Source: Actinomycetes bacterium (GTDB lineage: Bacteria; Actinomycetota; Actinomycetes; Actinomycetales; Cellulomonadaceae). From it: a stretch of 10,309 nucleotides of DNA. Shown one piece after another: positions 7,301 to 10,309 of the stretch; the stretch's first letter is position 1, and every line of letters starts with the position of its first letter. Position numbers and translations under genes: made by a program. Location: positions 1-10,309 of the forward strand of contig JAEWYD010000253.1 of the NCBI GenBank assembly GCA_023462275.1. Direction: 5' to 3'. A model generated the notes under the pieces. It had not been told where the DNA came from, searched no databases, and saw only the letters and a list, made by a program, of their open reading frames with translations.

Positions 7301-7939
7301 TCATCCTGCCACAGCGCGCAACCCCCATCGGTGCACGACGTCGTGCACGGGCCGGCCGCCGGGCCCAGCACCGAGGCGCGACGCGACCAGTGCCACCTCC
7401 CCGACGGTCCACGCCGGCCCGGTGTACAGGGCGAGCGCGTGGGCGAGCGCCGACGGGTCGGCCGCTGCGCCGCCGACCGTCCCGGGCCCGGTCGCGGGAC
7501 GGGACCGTACCCCAGCGCGTCGCCGCGCCCCGCCCCCCTGGGCCCGCGCCACGGTCAGGTGAGCGCGCGACCGCCGGTCCGCGGGTCGGCCGAGGACCTG
7601 CTCGCCGACGCGCCCCGCATCGGCCATCAGGGGCCCCCACCCGTCCCCACCGCAGCCCACCCACAGCGTGCGGCCGTCGAAGAGACCTGCACCGCGCAGG
7701 AGCGCCGCGAAGGGCGTGTGGCCACCGGCGACGTCGTCCAGCGCCGCGGCGACGTCGTCGAGGTAGCCCTCGGGCACCTCGCCGTAGAACGCGACGGTCA
7801 CGTGCCGGTCCTCGGGCGAGGTCCACCGCAGCGCCTCCTGGCGGCCGCCGGGGCTCGCCCCGCCGCGCACCGTGGCCAGCGCCCTCTCGAGGTGGTCGAG
7901 GACGTCGTCCGGCGGCAGCACGGCCGCGAAGAGGCGCAT
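7301..7939 (-). CDS. 2'-5' RNA ligase-like 2H phosphoesterase (LigT/ThpR family)
   Basis: The 212-residue product carries the two HxT motifs that define the 2H phosphoesterase superfamily: His46-Val-Thr48 in RHVTVAFYGEVP and His127-Leu-Thr129 in RAHLTVARA, spaced as in LigT/ThpR proteins. Enzymes of this family act on 2',3'-cyclic phosphates or 2'-5' linked RNA, often as cyclic phosphodiesterases; the true cellular substrate is rarely known. The N-terminus MRLFAAVLPPDDVLDHL is typical and supports the ATG at 7939, though no clear ribosome binding site precedes it; an in-frame GTG at 7969 would add ten atypical residues. An Arg/Gly/Ala-rich stretch at about 132-160 follows the second motif and looks like a flexible insertion. 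The gene lies between the methyltransferase block and pheS on the same strand, and is divergent from the PspC gene. Placement beside tRNA and rRNA genes suits an RNA role but does not prove one. Confidence 0.9.
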   Translation of the reverse strand: MRLFAAVLPPDDVLDHLERALATVRGGASPGGRQEALRWTSPEDRHVTVAFYGEVPEGYLDDVAAALDDVAGGHTPFAALLRGAGLFDGRTLWVGCGGDGWGPLMADAGRVGEQVLGRPADRRSRAHLTVARAQGGGARRRAGVRSRPATGPGTVGGAAADPSALAHALALYTGPAWTVGEVALVASRLGAGPGGRPVHDVVHRWGLRAVAG

Positions 7940-7956
7940 GCGACCAGCATGCCGCG

Positions 7957-8006
7957 GACGCGCCCGCACGACTCCGGCGGGCGACGCGCCTCAGGGTCGA
8001 CGCGCC
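7957..8006. repeat. Three direct copies of GACGCGCC in the divergent spacer
   Basis: Identical 8-bp words GACGCGCC lie at 7957-7964, 7983-7990 and 7999-8006, with start-to-start distances of 26 and 16 bp; the last two agree over nine bases (GACGCGCCT). They sit in the 217-bp spacer 7940-8156 between the divergent 2H phosphoesterase and PspC genes, where regulatory sites are expected. The same spacer also holds an inverted pair GCCCCGA/TCGGGGC (8011-8017 and 8036-8042), a perfect hairpin GGCTGG-AGGTA-CCAGCC (8088-8104) and a repeated CCAGCCGG (8099-8106, 8109-8116). No clear -35/-10 pair is seen. In DNA this GC-rich some of these will be chance. Confidence 0.35.
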
Positions 8007-8156
8007 TGGAGCCCCGAGCCGGGCCGGGGTCGGGTTCGGGGCCTGATCCGGACCGTCCCCGATACCGGCCGCCCCGACCCCCGGAGAGGCTGGAGGTACC
8101 AGCCGGACCCAGCCGGGGCCCGGCCCGCGCCCCCCGGGGCAGATGGGAACCACACG

Positions 8157-8525
8157 ATGTCGCTGCACGACAACCTGATGCGTGACGGCCTGGTCCGGCC
8201 TCTCGAGGGACGGGTCCTCGGCGGGGTGTGCGCCGGCCTCGGGCGCCGCTTCGGGCTGGACCCGTGGGCGGCGCGCCTGCTCTTCGTGCTGGCCCTCATG
8301 ATCATCCCGGGCAGCCAGCTGCTGATCTACCCGATCCTGTGGATCGTCATGCCGTCCGAGGTCCGCTACGCCTACTACCCCCCGGGCGCCGCTCCGCAGT
8401 ACGCGCAGTACAGGCAGGGGCCGGCTCAGTACGGGCAGCCCCAGCACGGGGCCGGGCAGTACGCGCCGGGGCAGTACGGCCCGGCGCAGGACGGCGGCCC
8501 GGTCGCCGCCGAGCCCCGAGCCTGA
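8157..8525 (+). CDS. PspC-domain membrane protein with Gln-Tyr-rich tail
   Basis: The 122-residue product has one PspC domain at about 11-68, starting RPLEGRVLGGVCAGLGRRFG and continuing into a hydrophobic segment (about 40-66) that ends LWIVMP. In the phage-shock system PspC is an inner-membrane sensor of envelope stress; in actinobacteria the domain occurs in many small membrane proteins and in sensor kinases of uncertain role. No PspA or PspB gene is in view. Residues 71-115 form a low-complexity tail with five Gln-Tyr pairs (81-82, 84-85, 91-92, 101-102, 106-107) among Gly, Pro and Ala, probably disordered. The ATG at 8157 has GGGAA at 8145-8149, seven bases upstream. The gene is alone on the plus strand here, interrupting a minus-strand translation block; its stop is only four bases from the convergent methyltransferase stop. 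Confidence 0.92.
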   Translation: MSLHDNLMRDGLVRPLEGRVLGGVCAGLGRRFGLDPWAARLLFVLALMIIPGSQLLIYPILWIVMPSEVRYAYYPPGAAPQYAQYRQGPAQYGQPQHGAGQYAPGQYGPAQDGGPVAAEPRA

Positions 8526-8529
8526 GGGG

Positions 8530-9426
8530 TCAGGCGCGCGGGCGCCGCTGCGTCCGCGCGCTCGCGTACAGGCACACCGTCGCCGCCGTCGCCAGGTTGA
8601 GCGACTCCGCCTTGCCGTGGATCGGCACGCGGACGACGGCGTCGGCCAGCTGCCGGTCCTCGTCGGCCAGGCCCCACGCCTCGTTGCCCAGCACCCAGGC
8701 CGTCGGGCCGACCAGGTCCGGGACGCCGGCACGCCGGCGTCCGCCGGGGCCGGCCGCGTCCAGGAGGTCGTCGAGGTCGCGGTCGCCCGCGCCGTCGGCC
8801 GCCAGCACGGTCACCCCCGCCTCGCGCAGCTCCCGGACGACGTCGGCCAGCGCCGCGCCGCGGACCACCGGGAGGTGGAACAGCGAGCCGGCCGTGGCCC
8901 GCACGACCTTCGGGTTGTGCACGTCGACGCTCGCGTCGGTCACCACCACCGCGTCGGCGCCCGCCGCGTCCGCCGCCCGGATGACGGTGCCGGCGTTTCC
9001 CGGATCGCGCACGTGCGCGAGGACGGCGAGGAGCCGCGGCCCGGCCGCGAGGACGTCGGCGAACGACGCCTCGAGCAGGTCGAGCACCGCGAGCACGCCC
9101 TGGGCGTCGGGGCTCATCGCCGCCAGCACCTCCGGCGCCGCCGTGCGCACCCGCAGGGAGCCGGCCGCCGCGAACGCCGCGATCTCCGGGTACCGGCGGA
9201 GGGCGTCCTCGGTGAGGTACAGCTCTCGCACTTGCTCCGGCGCGCAGCGGACGGCCTCGCGCACGGCCTGCGGACCCTCGACCAGGAACCTGCCCTGACG
9301 CTGACGAACGGAACGCCCGGACAGCGCCCGAACCGCCTTCACCCGCTCAGCACGGGGGTTGGTCAGCTCAGGTGCCGTCCGGGCGTCGGTCCGGTCAGCC
9401 AGGTCGTCAGGGCGACCAAGCGCCAT
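8530..9426 (-). CDS. SpoU/TrmH-family rRNA 2'-O-methyltransferase
   Basis: The 298-residue product is a SPOUT-class 2'-O-ribose RNA methyltransferase using S-adenosylmethionine. The N-terminal RNA-binding part (about 20-125) shows NPRAERVKAVRAL and GRFLVEGPQAVREAV at 45-59. The three SpoU motifs are clear: motif 1 VRDPGNAGTVIRAADAAGAD (139-158) with Asn144 and the catalytic-type Arg150, motif 2 WVLGNEAWGL (244-253), and motif 3 VPIHGKAESLNLATAATVCL (267-286), which build the trefoil-knot cofactor site. The start ATG at 9426 lies one base after the rplT stop with no ribosome binding site of its own, so it is probably read by translational coupling. In M. tuberculosis the gene after rplT is the equivalent rRNA methyltransferase tsnR, supporting a 23S rRNA target. 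The exact nucleotide cannot be told from sequence. The stop is four bases from the convergent PspC gene. Confidence 0.93.
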   Translation of the reverse strand: MALGRPDDLADRTDARTAPELTNPRAERVKAVRALSGRSVRQRQGRFLVEGPQAVREAVRCAPEQVRELYLTEDALRRYPEIAAFAAAGSLRVRTAAPEVLAAMSPDAQGVLAVLDLLEASFADVLAAGPRLLAVLAHVRDPGNAGTVIRAADAAGADAVVVTDASVDVHNPKVVRATAGSLFHLPVVRGAALADVVRELREAGVTVLAADGAGDRDLDDLLDAAGPGGRRRAGVPDLVGPTAWVLGNEAWGLADEDRQLADAVVRVPIHGKAESLNLATAATVCLYASARTQRRPRA

Positions 9427-9427
9427 C

Positions 9428-9817
9428 TCAGGCCGCGGGGGTGCTCGCCGCGTTCACGTCGGCCGGCAGCGCGTCCTTCGCGACCTGGACGAGCGTGGCG
9501 AAGGCGGCGGCGTCGTTCACGGCGAGGTCCGCCAGGACGCGACGGTCGACCTCGACACCCGCGAGCTTGAGGCCCTGGATGAGGCGGTTGTACGTCATGC
9601 CGTTCTCGCGAGCGGCGGCGTTGATGCGGGTGATCCACAGCTTGCGGAAGTCGCCCTTGCGCGTCTTGCGGTCGCGGTAGGAGTAGACCAGCGAGTGGGT
9701 GACCTGCTCCTTGGCCTTGCGGTACAGGCGGGACCGCTGACCGCGGTAGCCGCTCGCCCGCTCGAGGGTCGTCCGGCGCTTCTTCTGGGCGTTGACCGCC
9801 CGCTTCACGCGTGCCAC
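9428..9817 (-). CDS. rplT: 50S ribosomal protein L20 (bL20)
   Basis: The 129-residue product is L20, an early-assembling 23S rRNA-binding protein needed for building the large subunit. The conserved start MARVKRAVNAQKKRR, the basic helix region with ASGYRGQRSRLYRKAKEQV, and RDRKTRKGDFRKLWITRINA followed by GMTYNRLIQGLKLAGVEVDR are all present. A short Ala-rich tail ends in NAASTPAA, about 8-10 residues beyond the usual end. The GTG at 9817 is chosen because it begins the family N-terminus and has AAGGAG (9824-9829 on the plus-strand scale) six bases before it; the longer open frame upstream is an overlap with rpmI. It lies 58 bp after rpmI, with a hairpin between, and one base before the methyltransferase gene. 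L20 represses its own operon in other bacteria; whether it does so here is open. Confidence 0.98.
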   Translation of the reverse strand: MARVKRAVNAQKKRRTTLERASGYRGQRSRLYRKAKEQVTHSLVYSYRDRKTRKGDFRKLWITRINAAARENGMTYNRLIQGLKLAGVEVDRRVLADLAVNDAAAFATLVQVAKDALPADVNAASTPAA

Positions 9818-9823
9818 GTGATG

Positions 9824-9829
9824 CTCCTT
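9824..9829 (-). promoter_or_regulatory. Strong ribosome binding site of rplT
   Basis: The minus strand reads AAGGAG followed by six bases and the GTG start at 9817. This is the best ribosome binding site in the window and decides the GTG start over the longer upstream frame. Confidence 0.9.
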
Positions 9830-9850
9830 GGTGTCGGGGGCTGAGTGGTC

Positions 9851-9869
9851 GGGGCGCCGTGGGCACCCC
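9851..9869 (-). other. Hairpin between rpmI and rplT
   Basis: On the minus strand GGGGTGCC and GGCGCCCC pair over eight bases, one of them a G-U pair, around a three-base loop CAC. The hairpin fills much of the 58-bp spacer, 21 bases upstream of the rplT ribosome binding site. No T-run follows, so it is not a standard terminator. It may influence translation or stability of the rplT part of the message. Confidence 0.5.
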
Positions 9870-9875
9870 GCCGGC

Positions 9876-10070
9876 TCACTTGCCCAGCAGCTTCTTGACG
9901 GTCCGGGCGTCGCCGGTGGACATGACCTGGTCGGCAGCGAGACGACGCATGCGCCGGCTCGTCTTGTACTCAGCCAGGTGGCGACGGTTCGCCTGCTCGC
10001 GCATGACCTTGCCGCTGCCGGTGAGCCGGAAACGCTTCTTCGCACCGCTGTGCGTCTTGTTCTTCGGCAC
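9876..10070 (-). CDS. rpmI: 50S ribosomal protein L35 (bL35)
   Basis: This 64-residue, strongly basic protein is full-length L35 of the large ribosomal subunit. It shows the family start MPKNKTHSGAKKRFRLTGSG, the central basic run NRRHLAEYKTSRRMRRL and the end DARTVKKLLGK. The start codon is GTG at 10070; a weak GAGAG lies seven bases before it and AAGGAAG a little further, so initiation is less well marked than for rplT. It sits between infC and rplT, the standard order for this operon in most bacteria. Two hairpins occupy the spacer upstream. Confidence 0.98.
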   Translation of the reverse strand: MPKNKTHSGAKKRFRLTGSGKVMREQANRRHLAEYKTSRRMRRLAADQVMSTGDARTVKKLLGK

Positions 10071-10091
10071 CTTCGTGCTCTCTTCCTTCGG

Positions 10092-10134
10092 GTCGCCGGG
10101 CGGGCGACGTGGTTCGGCGTGCGGCGGGCCGCAC
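10092..10134 (-). other. Tandem hairpins between infC and rpmI
   Basis: In the 67-bp spacer 10071-10137 two perfect hairpins follow one another. In minus-strand order the first is GTGCGG-CCCG-CCGCAC (10134-10119), starting three bases after the infC stop. The second is GTCGCC-CGCCC-GGCGAC (10108-10092). The rpmI start is 21 bases further. No T-run follows either stem. Position between infC and rpmI fits a translational control or RNA-processing element, but no match to the known L20-binding leader can be claimed by eye. Confidence 0.5.
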
Positions 10135-10137
10135 CGG

Positions 10138-10309
10138 TCAGGAGGACTCGGAGTCCCCGCCGGGGGACGGCTTCCGGGTGCTCGGTCGGGGTGTGGCGGA
10201 CACCGGACGGGGGGACCGTGCGGCGGGCTTGGCGGTCACCGAGGGCTTCGGCGGCGCCGGCTTGGGCGCGCCCGGCTTGGGGGCCGCCGGCTTCGGGGTG
10301 GCCTTGGCC
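10138..10309 (-). CDS. infC: Translation initiation factor IF-3, C-terminal low-complexity tail only (partial)
   Basis: An open frame enters from the right edge and ends with TGA at 10140-10138, giving 56 residues. None of the conserved IF-3 domains is in view. The visible part is a Lys-Pro-Ala tail with repeated PKP units (KATPKPAAPKPGAPKPAPPK), followed by Ser/Arg/Pro-rich sequence and an acidic-serine end GGDSESS. The assignment rests on position, 67 bp upstream of rpmI and rplT on the same strand, the classical infC-rpmI-rplT order, and on my recollection that actinobacterial IF-3 often has a Pro/Lys/Ala-rich extension. IF-3 binds the 30S subunit and checks start-codon pairing. A different gene inserted before rpmI is possible but less likely. 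Confidence 0.78.
   Translation of the reverse strand, partial: AKATPKPAAPKPGAPKPAPPKPSVTAKPAARSPRPVSATPRPSTRKPSPGGDSESS

Noticed and set aside
7239..7304. A 21-codon frame as a Phe-attenuation leader peptide for pheST
   Set aside because: It has a single Phe codon, a ribosome-binding-like AGG too close to the ATG, and no terminator T-run after the hairpins. I mention it only with the hairpin finding.
8011..8042. Inverted pair GCCCCGA/TCGGGGC as a terminator
   Set aside because: The 18-base intervening sequence is itself GC-rich, no T-run follows, and the pair lies in a divergent spacer where neither gene ends.
7239..8732. A 497-codon minus-strand frame covering the 2H phosphoesterase and PspC regions
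   Set aside because: It crosses a divergent spacer and two supported genes in another frame or strand, with no domain in the translation.
1..10309. CRISPR arrays, insertion sequences, tRNA or rRNA genes, toxin-antitoxin or defence genes
   Set aside because: No spaced repeats, transposase motifs, terminal inverted repeats, tRNA-like folds or defence-type domains were seen on either strand.

Overview
The window is very GC-rich DNA with closely packed genes, GTG as well as ATG starts, and high G or C at third codon positions. The conserved order infC-rpmI-rplT-rRNA methyltransferase ... pheS-pheT, the cysteine-bearing PheS, a PspC-domain gene and a DtxR/IdeR-type iron box all point to an actinobacterium. 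A Micrococcales member such as the Cellulomonas group is my guess from general character; nothing in the window proves the genus.

Left part (1-1421, minus strand): an iron-acquisition operon. A siderophore-interacting flavoprotein (450-1406) is followed, through a 4-base GTGA overlap, by a FecCD-type siderophore ABC permease (1-453) that is cut by the window edge. A 19-bp DtxR/IdeR-like operator (1400-1418) overlaps both the likely -10 element and the start codon of the first gene, so this operon is probably silenced when iron is plentiful.

Middle left (1501-3508, plus strand): two NAD(P)H-dependent oxidoreductases, a zinc-free quinone oxidoreductase and an aldo/keto reductase, 43 bp apart and probably co-transcribed. 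Their physiological substrates cannot be read from the sequence. The aldo/keto reductase converges on pheT, and the two genes share the palindrome CTAG as overlapping TAG stop codons.

Middle and right (3505-10309, mostly minus strand): translation genes. Transcription runs leftward from infC (C-terminal tail only) through rpmI (L35), rplT (L20), a SpoU/TrmH-family rRNA methyltransferase, then a 2'-5' RNA ligase-like 2H phosphoesterase, and finally pheS and pheT (phenylalanyl-tRNA synthetase alpha and beta). A small PspC-domain membrane protein gene on the plus strand (8157-8525) splits the block between the methyltransferase and the 2H phosphoesterase. The spacers in the infC-rpmI-rplT operon and upstream of pheS hold compact perfect hairpins that may act in post-transcriptional control.

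The window is mainly housekeeping DNA. I see no mobile element, CRISPR array, tRNA, rRNA or defence system. The most informative non-coding signals are the iron box on an apparently leaderless start, the paired hairpins around rpmI and before pheS, and a triple 8-bp repeat in the divergent spacer next to pspC.
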